Made by a program: the position numbers and the translations under genes. The notes under the pieces are model-generated. The model saw only the letters and a list, made by a program, of their open reading frames with translations, searched no databases and was not told the DNA's origin. This document shows positions 22,924-37,282 of a stretch of 64,000 bases of DNA, one piece after another. The DNA comes from Floccularia luteovirens (taxonomy: Eukaryota > Basidiomycota > Agaricomycetes > Agaricales > Squamanitaceae): assembly GCA_009739215.1 (NCBI GenBank), contig VSJF01000001.1:1054001-1118000 (forward strand), read 5' to 3'. Numbering within the stretch: the stretch's first letter is position 1; each line of letters opens with the position of its first letter.

Positions 22924-23928
22924 ATGCCCGCCGCAATCATCTCCCCATCCGTCCTTGCCTCTGACTTCGGTAAGCTAACAGCAGAATGCAAACGCATGAT
23001 TAAGGGTGGAGCACAATGGTTACACATGGGTTCGTCCCCTCTTCTTCGGACGTTGCATCAGCTAACCCTTTGAAGATGTTATGGATGGGTGATTTGTCCT
23101 GTTCCGTTCCGCTCTGGACGTACTTACACTACCACAGGCATTTCGTCCCCAATATCACTATGGGTTATTCACCTGCACCTGCCTAACCCTTAATAGTACT
23201 TATTATGAATCACAGGTGCACCAATTCTAACTTGTGTCAAGAAAGGTATTCCGGATATATTCATGGACTGCCATATGATGGTTGCACAGCCAGAGAAGGT
23301 ATATCGCCGCATCCCAAGACTTATACCTGTGCAGCTGTTGATCTTCGCGTAACAGTGGGTTGACGATATCGCGGACGCAGGAGGGGCCCTTTACTGCTTT
23401 CATTTAGAGGCAACATGCATGCTTCCGTTTCCTTGATGTCCCTATTCCATAACTTACCAATCCTGAACTCTAGCCACGCCCCTTGAACTTATTACTGCTA
23501 TACATAATCGTGGTATGAAAGCCGGTGTTGCTATTTCTCCGGATACACCTGCAAGCGCAATAGAAGATTCCGTCGCCCATGCAGCAGATATGCTCCTAGT
23601 TATGACCGTATATCCAGGTCGTGGTGGTCAGAAATTCCTTGATCGTTGTGTCCCGAAGGTGGCGGAACTTCGCGCACGATTCCCAGACAAGGACATCGAA
23701 GTTGACGGCGGAGTAGGCCCTAAAACTATTGGTGCGTGTGCTGATGCAGGTCGGTAACGTGGCACAGCCCTCCGTGATTGCAATCAACTCATCGCTTCTT
23801 CCGACCTTGAATTAGGGAGTAATGTGATTGTCGCAGGAACAGCTATTTTTGGTGCTACCAATCCAGAAGAGGTCATCGCTACCCTTAAGGATACAGTCAA
23901 CACAGCCCAGGCAAGGTTTGCAAAATGA
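22924..23928 (+). CDS. RPE1: Ribulose-phosphate 3-epimerase
   Basis: Pentose phosphate pathway enzyme interconverting ribulose-5-phosphate and xylulose-5-phosphate. Spliced blocks: AAIISPSVLASDFGKL, the metal-binding MDVMDGHFVPNITMG, DCHMMVAQPEKWVDDIADAG, CFHLEAT, AGVAISPDTP, VMTVYPGRGGQKF, IEVDGGVG and NVIVAGTAIFGA. The exon chain is fragmented into pieces of 15 to 60 nt around 23020-23220. One intron (23417-23473) is best fitted as GC-AG, giving EATSTPLELI. The TIM-barrel metal ligands (His, Asp pairs) are present. Ends at TGA 23926-23928. Confidence 0.93.
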
Positions 23929-24220
23929 TCAAGATCTGTCTTGTGCCATTCAAACTTGATGTCAAAATACAATGTACAAATAGTAAAGAATAGATGCGCA
24001 GCTACTGCGGATAGGAATTCAATCAGTAAAATATGCAAGGTCCCGGTCAGCTAATCTATGGCTATGCTAACACAAGTTTCATATTATACCCATAAAATCA
24101 TTCAAATATAGAACGAAAATTCAGTGCATTGTTTATTAGTGAGAATTTAACAGAATATTGAATATCGAATACTGATGGATAAATTACAATAAGTAATGAA
24201 TTAAAGCACTGCAGTTACCT

Positions 24221-26644
24221 TTACCACTCTAACCACTCTCCATACATATTAGGTTGCTCCCCTCGGATGTATGCTTCAAATGTCCTCTTGAGGACCGTTG
24301 CCCAGTCAAGGTCACGACGATCGTCATAAACATCCTCTTCTTCTGTGTCCTGGACTGTGAATTCCTTCCCTTCACTGTCACGTAGCGCCCGTTTTGCCTG
24401 TCTCTCTCCTGCTTCGAAACGTGGCCCAAGATCTGGCCAATTTCGCACGGGATCGAAGGGCTTCCACCTTTTGAAATGTATGACACCTCAATCAAAATTC
24501 ATCTACCCCTTAGAAAGCTTCGACTCACCAGAAGTTGTGAAAGTGATATGAATATGCACCTCTAAAAAATCCTTCGAATCCAAGTGCTTGAGGCGCTGCA
24601 CTTTCCATTGGTGGAGAGTCAAAAAATTGTTCGAAGCTGAGCCACCTAAATCAGCATGCTCGAACAAAGGACGGTTCAGCTCACCTAGTAAAGAATGGTT
24701 GAGGTGGCCTTGAACGTTGATAATCTTCTACACTAAGCCATGCAGAATCAAAAAGCGCATCGGGGAGACGCAGCAAGAGTTCTTCAGCATACGCGTCACG
24801 CGTATACCGCGATACTGTCATCGGATGAAAATCAAAGCCGTTGTTCAGTGCAGTACGGAATAGGAAACTTCCAAGCGCGGATCCACGATTCATCCGTAGG
24901 ACTGCAGTGTTGTACCTCGGTAGTCGCGACCAGCGGTATGCGAACGCGCCCTTCCATCCCCACAGCTCCTCCCAATCACGCAAAAATATAGTATCTGCAT
25001 CAAGATACACTCCCCCAAACCGGTGGCACAGAATGAAACGAGCCATATCCGAAAGAACCACCGATAGCCGGTCGTAAGTGGAAGATGACTTTGATCCAGT
25101 ACGGTTCAACAGATCTTCACCCCCCTTATCACTCTGTGCGCTCCCATTTTTTACTGGTGGAACCTCGTATGTTACGCCTCCAGAATTGAAAATTTTCTTC
25201 GAGCGCCACTCGTCACGGAGTTCTGGAATACCATCCAACTGCTCTGTGGTATTCCACAACTTGAACTGGATGATGTTTCGGAATCGTGGGTGGAGGAACG
25301 GTGCTGACCACGGATTGGACTCCAAACCTTTCATCATATCGCCCAGCGCAGATGGATTCGGAACAGATGCAGCAGGTCCTGGGTTGATCCACAGCCAGAA
25401 TTGTGGGCGACACGCACCGTCAGCAGGGTATGTCGATAAGTGAAGCCCTGTGTTTTGGGTATACAAAAAAGAGAGGATAGCGAGATATGGCTTGTCCGTG
25501 AAAGGCCCAGTCCAAAACATATGAAATATTCGAGGGTTATCTGTGTCGCATGCAGTTTCAAGGAGCGCATGCGCTTTGTGACCGAGAGGTGGTGGTAAAT
25601 GAAGTGGTGCTTCCCAGTCGGCTCTATGCTTTCGTACCAGGCCAGCATCTGGGTTCTTTTTGTCGTAGATTGTTGCTTCATGATTCAGCTCGAACTGGCT
25701 TCTCTCGTAGGTATTAGTGTTGTTTTCCGGTAGCTCTACATAAATATATTTCCAATCGTCCATTTTACCTCTCCTCATGCGTTTGCCATTATCTAACCCT
25801 GCGCCCACTCTTAAGACTTCTAAACAGTCTCGGACAAACTATGACAAGAATTTGAACACACCAGCTCCAGATGAGATTTTGTAACGCACCTTATCCTGGG
25901 AGAAATCGCAATGTTCCATAACAACATCCAAGTCAGCGACACTACCAGGCACAGGTCGTGGTGGGTAAGCAGTATCCGGAGGTTGACTTTGAATGTCCAA
26001 GTATATACGCCTTGGACCTGTTCCTTGCGTGGTGGTTTTGAAAAGGCCTTCCTGAGGATGAAGAGAAGTGCCTCTTGGCGGCAAAGCTGGATTAGGTATC
26101 CTGTTCCTCATTCGTATCTGCTCTGAAACTTAACAGACCTGTCAATACAGATATTCTCAAGTAGAAAACGTGACCTACTAGGTCTCCTACTAGGATAATG
26201 TCCACTCTCGATTTCCCACTGCCAAATACGTTGAAGCTCTTCCCTCTTGAACACAAGCGTAGGCTGCTCCCCGATGAAAGGTATTACCCAAGACTTCTCC
26301 TGCCAGACACACCGTCTTACTATACCCAAAATAACAAAGACAAATGACAAAAGCCCAATAAGTAGAAAGAGTAAACCACGCCTAGGACCAAAGCGCGTAG
26401 CACAGTATGTATGCAGTCGGATTGGATTGGGAAGGACTAGACGTATACGACGCGTCCGGGCAAAGGGTATGGGTATCGACATTGGAATCCATCGTGGTGC
26501 ATGATACATACGCAATGCTCGCTTTTCTTGGACCGCAGAGGAGGAATCTGAACCAGAATAGACGGGTAGAGTAAGACGACCTCTGGAGGACTTGGTGGGG
26601 CTACTCTGACGAGACAGCCTAGGGAAGTAGGCTGAGGTGACCAT
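24221..26644 (-). CDS. Golgi-type DXD glycosyltransferase (sugar-binding region family)
   Basis: Type II membrane protein: a basic cytosolic N-terminus, one transmembrane segment (GLLFLLIGLLSFVFVILGIV) near residue 100, then a large luminal domain. Key features are NPRIFHMFWTGPF, MARFILCHRFGGVYLDAD and TIFLRDWEELWGW; the DAD forms the DXD nucleotide-sugar and metal site, as in glycosyltransferases of the family 32/Gly_transf_sug type. The C-terminus is acidic and ends MYGEWLEW. Start is uncertain: 26644 (MVTSAYF) is preferred, but an in-frame ATG at 26695 exists. An intron around 26189 joins the stem region as RRPISEQIRM. Donor and acceptor sugars cannot be told from sequence. Confidence 0.8.
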
Positions 26645-26830
26645 GAATGAGCACCGAGTACAGGGAACAGAGATTGCTGCGAGCTTGTATATCAAATGTA
26701 TAATTTCATGTACGATATGATATGCACACGAAATAACTTAATGACAAGAAAAGTTATCGTGGGAATACATCGTGCAAGCTTTCTATTGGCAGACTATGTG
26801 ATGTTACATGTAATCATAGCAACTCTTTTT

Positions 26831-29065
26831 TTAAGAATCTAGACCGAATGGTTGCAACTCAAGATCAGCACTGTCTGTCGGCACAGTCAGGATACGGAGA
26901 GTGTTGGTGTGCCCAAGGCCACCCTTCCACCCTTGCACTGCGATGACAGTACTACCAGGTGTGATAAGTTTCAAGTCAATAGCATGACGCAATCCAAAGC
27001 GAATGCGGTTGTCAACCTATCCCAGGCATATCGGTCAAAACTAAACGAGCAAAAAAATATAAAGCTACTGACATCCTTCTGCCATTGGTGGTCCGGAATT
27101 CCTCGAGGCTCCGGGTACCAGAAAGGATAGCATCCACGGTGCAAATGGATTTGACGTGCCGTTTGCTGGTTGCGAGTGACTGTCGTAGATGACATTTTAA
27201 CTCAGTTAATAAAATTAGGTCTTAAAGGTTTTACCTGTCAAGATTGGGACACGAGGTCGGTATTTAGAAATGAGACGAGCAGTATTTCCACTGGTAGAGA
27301 GAACAAAGATTGCAGAAGCATTCTGTTCAGACGAGGCTGTTACAGCAGCAATTGCAACAGTCTCTGGCGTCTCAGTTGGGCGAGGCTGCATCATGCGAAG
27401 ATCATCAAATATGGGAGGGTAGCAGAGAGCGGATTCTGCGAGCAGGCATGTTTCTGCCATCATGAGGACTAGAGGAATTCATCAGTGACAATAAAATTTC
27501 AGAGAAAATGATTTTACCGGATTGAATGGGATATGATCCTTTAGCAGTTTCACCAGATAACATCACGCAGTCGGCTCCATCAAGGACGGCATTAGCAACA
27601 TCACTGACTTCCGCACGAGTAGGACGAGGGTTGTACTGAGAACTAATCAACAGATGTAAAATGACTTAATAGACAGGAAAATATTACCGTCATCGACTAT
27701 AAAACATGTAAGCATATTATTTAATAAGAGAAGTTATGTTTCGCATACCTCCAACATTTGTGTTGCAACAATGACTGGCTTTCCAGCAATGTTACATTTT
27801 GCGATCATCATTTTTTGAGCCAAGAAAACTTGGCTAGCTGGGATCTCGATACCCAAGTCGCCACGAGCCACCATGACACCATCAGTCTCTTTCAAAATCT
27901 CGTCGAAATTAGCAACTCCCTGCTCGTTTTCGATTTTAACAATGATTTTGATGTTCGCGCCATCAGGGCCTAGCACAGCTCGAATGTCCCTGACGTCTTG
28001 ACCACGGCGGATAAAAGATGCAAAGACCATATCAACACCGTTTTTGACACCAAATTGCAGGTCCTTCTTATCTTTCTCTGATAAGGCAGGGAGGTCGACG
28101 TCGGTTTGGGGAAGGTTGACGCCTTTGCGAGACGAGATTGTACCACCATTCACAGCGCGCACTCTCACATTAGAGCCTTCAATAGACAACACAAGGAGAG
28201 AAAGGATTCCATCATCAACATATATAAGCTTTCCTGGAGCAGTGACTTTTGGAAGGTTTGGCTACCAAATGATAAGAAATTCACCCCAACAAAAAACATG
28301 ATTTTCACGCACATAATCAACAAACATTATCTGATCATCACAGACCTCGCTATACTTTGTATCGGTTGTGATAATGAAATCATGGCCAGGAGAGATTTTA
28401 TACTGGTGGGGAGTTAGCACAAAATAATATAACCATAACTTATAACGTACATCCAATCCATCCCTAGTCGCACCCGTACGAATTTCGGGTCCTTTCTGTT
28501 AAAATTTGAGTTTTTTATATCACACAGAGAAGTATAGGTCTGGCACGCACTGTGTCCAGCGCGATGGCCATTGGTCGTCCAGACGGCTCAGCTGATAAGA
28601 TAATCAGTACATCTTGAAGCTAATCTCGTAATAGCCTATAGAGTACCTGCCACCACTTTACGTGTGTTGTCAATGACGCTTTGGTGAAACTCATAAGACC
28701 CATGCGAAAAGTTCATCCGTACTACATCGAATGTTATGAAGGTTTACAATATAGTTGCTTCGCTCACGTACCAACATTGACACCAGCCTGTCTCAACTGA
28801 CCAATCATTTCTACAGAGTTGACCTTTGGACCTAATCGGATCCATCAGATTGGGATCACAAAAAAAAAAGTAGATCAACGAACCGATGGTAGCAATAATT
28901 GAAGTCTTTCAGAACATGATGTGTCAAAAACGATGCGACGCTTGGATAAACTAAAGGCAATACCTTGCGGGTAAATCTATACTCGCCATTGGGAGCTGGT
29001 GCACTGGAAGTATTGAGAGACGCATTCCACTCGAGCTGGGATCTGATTCCATCGACGGGGAACAT
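26831..29065 (-). CDS. PYK1: Pyruvate kinase
   Basis: Last enzyme of glycolysis, phosphoenolpyruvate plus ADP to pyruvate plus ATP. Starts [17 protein letters not shown]. Family blocks: [11 protein letters not shown] near 28710, [40 protein letters not shown], the active-site region [48 protein letters not shown], and the C-terminal regulatory domain ending [10 protein letters not shown]. The gene is cut by many introns; one exon, 27688-27696, is only 9 nt and supplies Ser-Met-Thr. Stop at 26831-26833. Intact. Confidence 0.96.
27688..27696 (-). other. 9-nt microexon of pyruvate kinase
   Basis: The exon TCGATGACG (minus strand) is bounded by tag and gtaat and joins QMLE to YNPRPTR, restoring the QMLESMTYNPRPTR block that is nearly invariant in fungal pyruvate kinases. 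Without it the protein would lack three residues or shift into stops. Confidence 0.85.
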
Positions 29066-30069
29066 TTTGTGAGATGAGTGGTTATTGGATGAAGCTGAGG
29101 AACAAGAAAAAGTTTTGCAGGTGTTTTAATACAAGAAACTGGCGGAGCTAGAGGGGGATGAGGATGCCGAGGAAAATTGTAGATGGCTGGGCAGGATAAT
29201 CAGTTGCAAAGCTTATCGATTGTTATAGTAAGGGAGTGACAAGACACGTTTATGCAGACTGCACCACTTCTTATATTTTATATATGCCGATCTTCCGTGC
29301 GCATCTTTTACACCGTCACGTTTACCATTACAAAAAGGTATGTACAATAATGATATAAAACACGTCAAGCATTCACGAATTTCAATTCTGAGGTATTTTA
29401 TGTGGACCGACCCATCAAAACAGTATGATATCTTCTTTTTTTAGCCGAGGGAGTATGATTGCTACACGAAGCAAGCCCGACGCCGGTATCGAACGTTTAT
29501 TACCTGATCAGCAGGGGTGCTACACTTGCTTCTCGCCGTCCTTGAACTCGAATTTGTCGCCGAATGATGGTATAAATCTCGCTTGCCCCTGACATGAATG
29601 ATACTGATGATTTGAAACGCCTGCTTAGAACGAACTCCCTCGAACCCCCGCATCTATTTTCTAACAATGCTGATACACGGTTTCATTAATTTGATGTAAC
29701 TTATAATAAACTCCTTTGTTAAAACGTTGCAGACATTACAAACAGGTGAAAGTCAAATGGGTGATATCAAGCTCAAACACTATAACACCACACTATATCC
29801 ACCAAGCAAAGAAAATGGTGCCTTTTATGTTTTATCCAGACCGTCAATTACTCATAGTGTATCACGCGTCATCAAAAGTTAGCGAGATTGGCCTGAAAAC
29901 ATAATAACTTCCTTGAGTAGGTGACTTATACGGAAACAAGTGGGGCTACGAAGAAAGTATGGTCATATAAGGTCAATTAATCAATCCTGATCCCATATAT
30001 CTGATTATAATTACCAATGTACACAAGTCAAGTACAGGACATACATTACAAATACCATTCCTATAGGGT
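29066..30069. other. Pyruvate kinase upstream region, no gene seen
   Basis: About 1 kb between pyruvate kinase start and MCM3 stop. It includes the pyruvate kinase promoter, with CT-rich stretches. A tRNA-like T-loop string near 29500 does not fold into a cloverleaf. No coding exon recognised. Confidence 0.5.
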
Positions 30070-32779
<2,710 letters not shown>

Positions 32780-33825
32780 GTTGGTGTGATATTTCGTTGT
32801 AAGTAGAGATGGAGGCACAATGAATGAGGACGCGATAAAATTAATTTAACGCGTCAACAGCTACAAATAAATGTAAATCAATCAATCTTGCTTGTACATA
32901 TTTACCGGTTCCTGCCGACACGGCTTGTGCCGTAAGCTAATTATATTTTATATTATATACATATACGTATATATACCCTTGTGTTTTGACTTCTTTACCC
33001 TAGTTAGTGACAACACCCATGAATATCACTTCGCTGGCAATCAGATCGCGCTTCTATCCAATCATCAACAGGATACTCACAAAGGTATAACGTCCGGAGT
33101 AACTTTCAAGCTTCATTGGTGGCCCTCGCCACAAGCCGGGCTTCACGGCATGTTGCCAATTTATGACCGTTGGTGGCGGAATCTCAAGAGTCGACCTGTG
33201 CACCTCTTTTGATATATCCGCATGCAAGCAGTTTACTAGGCTCCAGACAGCCGAATTCAATCCCATCTGGGGCTGACCGTGGACATGGCCACTGTATCCG
33301 TATACAGTATCTGGGGTTCCAACCATATTCGGCACGGCTATGTCATGATTATCTAGCCGGTTTCCACCACAGTACTTCTTTTGACCGGCACAAGTGCATA
33401 TCCCGACGTTAACAAGACGCTATTGTTATTGGATAGAAACAACAATACAAGTGACGTAGTACAATCTGCGTAAAGAATGTAGGCAATTCCTCCAGGCTAG
33501 GCTAGAGTGAATCAGAAAACGATATTACTGCAAAAGAATGTCGCCCAATTTATGTTGGTTTGGAATAAAGGAAATAAAAAGTCCACGCAAGGAACTGTAT
33601 CGGTTTTATGGATAGATAAAAGGTACCGCTGACTGGTGGAACTCGGATTAGATATGTATGTTGGCCTGCAATAACCATACGTACCATTCAAGCATGATAT
33701 TGAATCAATCTTGCAAGTCTCATCGACAGAGAGCATCATCCCTAAGGTCCCAAGCGAGTCCCCGCGGACTTCTTTGACTTTTAAGCCAAGTCTTTGCTCT
33801 CAGTCGATACTAACACTCCCCTCGG
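32780..33825. other. Intergenic between MCM3 and the peptide precursor gene
   Basis: About 1 kb. It holds the MCM3 promoter and, on the minus strand at about 33084-33335, an open stretch that begins MVGTPDTVYGYSGHVHG, contains PPPTVINWQHAVKPGLW and runs to a good donor-like gtgagt. I cannot match that stretch to a family or build a full gene around it. Confidence 0.4.
32849..32854. promoter_or_regulatory. MCB-type site upstream of MCM3
   Basis: ACGCGT, the MluI cell-cycle box core, 70 bp upstream of the MCM3 start codon. MBF-type factors drive G1/S genes, including MCM genes, through this core in other fungi. A related GACGCGA lies about 20 bp closer to the gene. Function here is inferred. 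Confidence 0.5.
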
Positions 33826-34208
33826 TCAGTCTAGAGCAGCTGCAGATCTCTTCCAGTCTCTACCGTCGGCCTCAGCCTCTCTCTTCCAGTCTCGCCCGTC
33901 GGCCTCCCTTTTCCAGTCTCTCCCGTCGGCCTCAGCCTCCCTCCTCCAATCACGTCCGTCAGCTTCCCTCTTCCAATCACGCCCATCAGCGACCCTCTTC
34001 CAGTCGCGTCCGTCAGCAGCTCTCTTCCAGTCGCGCCCATCGGCAACTCTCTTCCAGTCCCTCCCGTCAGGCTCCGCCACCTAGATACCATAAAGGTTAA
34101 TAAGAAGGACATTCCAACATTATAAGAAAATAAACTAACAGGGGCGGCCACCACTAGGGAGGTAAGGATCAACATAACGAATGAGAGATAGCGCAAGCTA
34201 GGTGACAT
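33826..34208 (-). CDS. Secreted repeat-peptide precursor with Kex2 sites (8 x DGRDW)
   Basis: Two exons (34140-34208 and 33826-34080; 59-bp intron) encode 107 residues. Exon 1 is a signal peptide, MSPSLRYLSFVMLILTSLVV followed by AAP. Exon 2 consists of eight copies of DGRDW, each followed by KR (RR once). The spacers before the copies are VAEP, VA, AA, VA, EA, EAEA, EA and EAEA, and the end is SAAALD. Every spacer is a string of X-Ala or X-Pro dipeptides. This is the plan of yeast alpha-factor: Kex2 cuts after KR, a carboxypeptidase trims KR, and a Ste13-type dipeptidyl aminopeptidase trims the N-terminus, leaving DGRDW. No CaaX box, so it is not a classical basidiomycete pheromone. A linear signal or a cyclised RiPP are both possible; no tailoring enzyme is adjacent. 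Confidence 0.82.
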
Positions 34209-35240
34209 TTTGGATTGTGGTAAGGATGTGGAGTTTAGATTCGGATGTGCCTTGGATAGCTTGCATTTATGCGTTTTGAATAATTAGAAGATCAATTGAT
34301 GAGCCCATGTTTAGGCACTGGGAAGAAACCTTGTCGATCAGTGTTTCCGTGTGTTTCCGTGTGTGGTGGATTGTGTATGCTACATATGTCACCCGGAACT
34401 TTCAAATGATCTTCTATAACATTTTTGACTACCTATCATCAGTCTACAGACATGTGTTACACCCGGATCCATCGCAATCATGTACTGGATGTCAGTCCAC
34501 GCAGTAGTTTCATCACTTGCTACAGATCATAACCAGACCACTCCTATAATACTTGGACGAGTGACTTGAGTACTTGTGTGAAATCTACAACAAATGAGCC
34601 TTGATTTTGTGAGAACCATGTGCAACCGTTTAAAATAGATTGAAGAGCCACAAGCACACACAAGCATACAACCCACGATCGTCAGTCAGATTGATGTGTA
34701 TTTATCTATAGCTATCTCTAATAAAAAACAAGGAAAGTTACTTAGATATATATTCTTTGGCTCGGGTGCAACCATATACAGTTACTAGGCTAGTCCAGCT
34801 GATGTCTCTTGTTCAAGATCCTTGAATTGTGATGTTGATAATATGGGATACCTGCCGCATGTTTGCTTCCTTTCAGAGTTAATTATATACCATGATTCTT
34901 GTGTCTGATTTGTCAAATCATTCTCTCCATGCCCGGCAGATGGCCATCAGCTGCGCTGAGCTTAAAGATTCCGTACGTGATGTGATGGGAGCATGGGAGG
35001 ATTGGAAACCATGACGAATGTCAATATATCACTGCAATTTTACGGCTGAGAAACATGGATTATGTATTTGCCAACTGTGAATTACTCGATATAGATATAC
35101 AAATCACTGAACTACTAAATGGATCCACAAGGGATACGACAGTAATAGAGCTGTACACGGTGAAATTTTCTAGGGGCTACATATGAAAATTTAATCCTTC
35201 ATAGTTTCCTGTCAGACAATCAACAACTAAAGATAAATGG
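34209..35240. other. Intergenic, no gene seen
   Basis: About 1 kb, AT-rich, between the peptide precursor start and the PRP17 stop. It contains the upstream region of the precursor gene. Only short accidental frames are seen, and no repeat. Confidence 0.5.
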
Positions 35241-37282
35241 TTAATCACGTACCCAAAGCTTGATAAGGCCATCCCAAGATGCAGTGATCACCTTTGACTA
35301 GATGAAATAGATTCTTCAGCATATGGTTAATGCGGCGATTATGTAGAAATTACTTACTGTCTCATGGGGAAGCCACTCGTGAGCAATAACTACTTTTGAG
35401 TGGGCTTTCAAGCGAGATTTAATACGTCCAGTCTTCCAATCCCAGAACACAACGTTTCCTTCACCATCTCCGCTACTTATCCACTTGCCGTCGGGAGAAA
35501 AGCCAACCTGGCAAGCATAACCAGCAACCGAATGACCGGCGAATCTCTTTTTACGGTTTTGCCGGAAATTGTCAGTGCTATAAATGAGGATTTGATTATC
35601 TAGTGATTGGGCGGCGAAATATTTTTCTGTAAAGATCAAATGTATCAGGCTGCGAAAAATATCAGCTAATCAATAACATGAACGAACTTGATGGATGAAG
35701 GGTGACAGCCGGCATCGAGTGCATATGTGGTTCTGCGATATATTTAATAACCACTGGGATGTCGAAATCCCAAGCTCGTATTGTTTTGTCATCAGATGTT
35801 GTTACAAATCGTCGATTTTCGTCTACGAAAGTAATCGTGTTTACAGGACCCAGATGTTGATCATACTCTTGAGTTATCTCCCCAGAATTCATATCGTACT
35901 AGTGTAAATATTGTCTTAGTATGAACTGGGTACGAGGCATAAGAAACTTACCTGGATGATTTTTTTGTCCGACATTCCCGCCAAAAAAATATGTTGTTTG
36001 TCTTGATCAGGATGGAAGCGCACTACATAGGGTATCTTCCCGTTACTAAAACGCTTAAGACATTGGCCAGTTTCTGTATCCCATAGTTTCATCGCACGAT
36101 CATATCCGCAAGACAGGAATTGACGACCATCATTCGAAAACGACAAATCTTTGACTGCTTTAACATGTCCATGGAATGTCCTTAAACAGTTTCCATGTGT
36201 GTATATGTCCCAAAGCTAGGACGGAGAAATTTTGAACGAGTAAGAGGAGTACGAGCAAATATCAGTTGTTGACTAACCTTGATTTTTGTATCCATTGAAC
36301 CACTGAGAAAGAGATGGCCAGTTTCGGGGAATGTGCGAATAACAGAAACTCCTTGAGTATGACCTGTCCATGTATGTACACAGACTTTTGGGATAAAACA
36401 ATCCTGAGATCCAGACTCTTGAAGAAGATTGGGCGCTTCAGCAATTGGTGGTGACATATATGTCCGGCCTTGGTAATCTGTCATAGATGTGCCATGAAAT
36501 ACAGATGTCTCTTGACCGTGAGCTCCTCGTTTTGGTTTAGCCTTCTTTCCAACGACAGCAGGTTCGGGCTCTTCTTCTTCTTCCTCTTCGGAGCCATCAC
36601 CTCCTTCTACGCCTGTCAAGAAATTGTGTTGAGGTTCTTCTCCTTCCCAAGCAGCCCAAGGCCCAACATAAGCCCCTTCGCCATCAACAATGTCCAAGTC
36701 ACCAGCTTGTTTTCTTTTTCTCTTTAATTCTTTCCGTTGACTTTTAGGAGCACGCAACATGTCAATTGTTGCAAAGTTGTTTTTCTCTGCATTCTCCTTT
36801 GAACCTAGAATTGCGGGCCCATTTGGGTCAATTGACGGATTTGCCGAATATCCAAGAATTGAGTGAGTGAGATATTGTGACCGAAATGCGTGATCAGACA
36901 TGGATTGTTCTTCAACATGACCTGCCAGAGCATTTTGATTAAGGAAGCGATTTCGGTCGCCAAAAGGGTTTTCTGGCCCTTGCAAAGGCAATATCATTTC
37001 ATTATAAGGTATGTTGACGTTCATTTGAGTATCAGTTGGCCTTGTCACCAATGAAGTTTGGTGAAGGGGATCCTATGTTATTGTTAGTGAAGTACAGTAA
37101 CAAGGAGGTGGACATACTTCTGCCAAGACATGTGGTGCAGAATCTGCTAAAGTTTTCGTTGTGCTGGTTGGCGAGTCAACCCGTAACTTTTTGTTGGAAG
37201 ACAGAGAAGAGATACCAAAGGCATCATGGGTAGTGGTATCAAGCCCTTCCTCTTCTGAAGAATACGTGATGGCCAGCGACAT
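35241..37282 (-). CDS. PRP17: Pre-mRNA splicing factor Prp17/Cdc40
   Basis: WD40 protein required for the second step of splicing. Starts [15 protein letters not shown]. The N-terminal region has [17 protein letters not shown] and [11 protein letters not shown], then an acidic run and [11 protein letters not shown]. The C-terminal half has seven WD-type repeats: [90 protein letters not shown] and others, ending [13 protein letters not shown] at 35241. The domain order and N-terminal block are specific for Prp17. It is divergent from the Myb/zinc-finger gene with 197 bp between starts. Confidence 0.94.

Noticed and set aside
24740..25443. Three plus-strand frames of 78 to 121 codons
   Set aside because: They are antisense to the glycosyltransferase, whose minus-strand frame carries clear domains.
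29460..29660. Possible tRNA gene
   Set aside because: A GTTCGATAC-like T-loop string exists on the minus strand, but the flanking bases do not form T-, anticodon- and acceptor stems.
33794..34100. Two plus-strand Ser/Arg/Leu-rich repeat frames over the peptide precursor
   Set aside because: They are antisense shadows of the DGRDW repeats, lack a signal peptide or good context, and the minus strand has both a signal peptide exon and a valid intron.
33826..34208. Classical basidiomycete mating pheromone gene
   Set aside because: Those precursors are short and end in a CaaX prenylation box; this one ends SAAALD and is secreted through a signal peptide.
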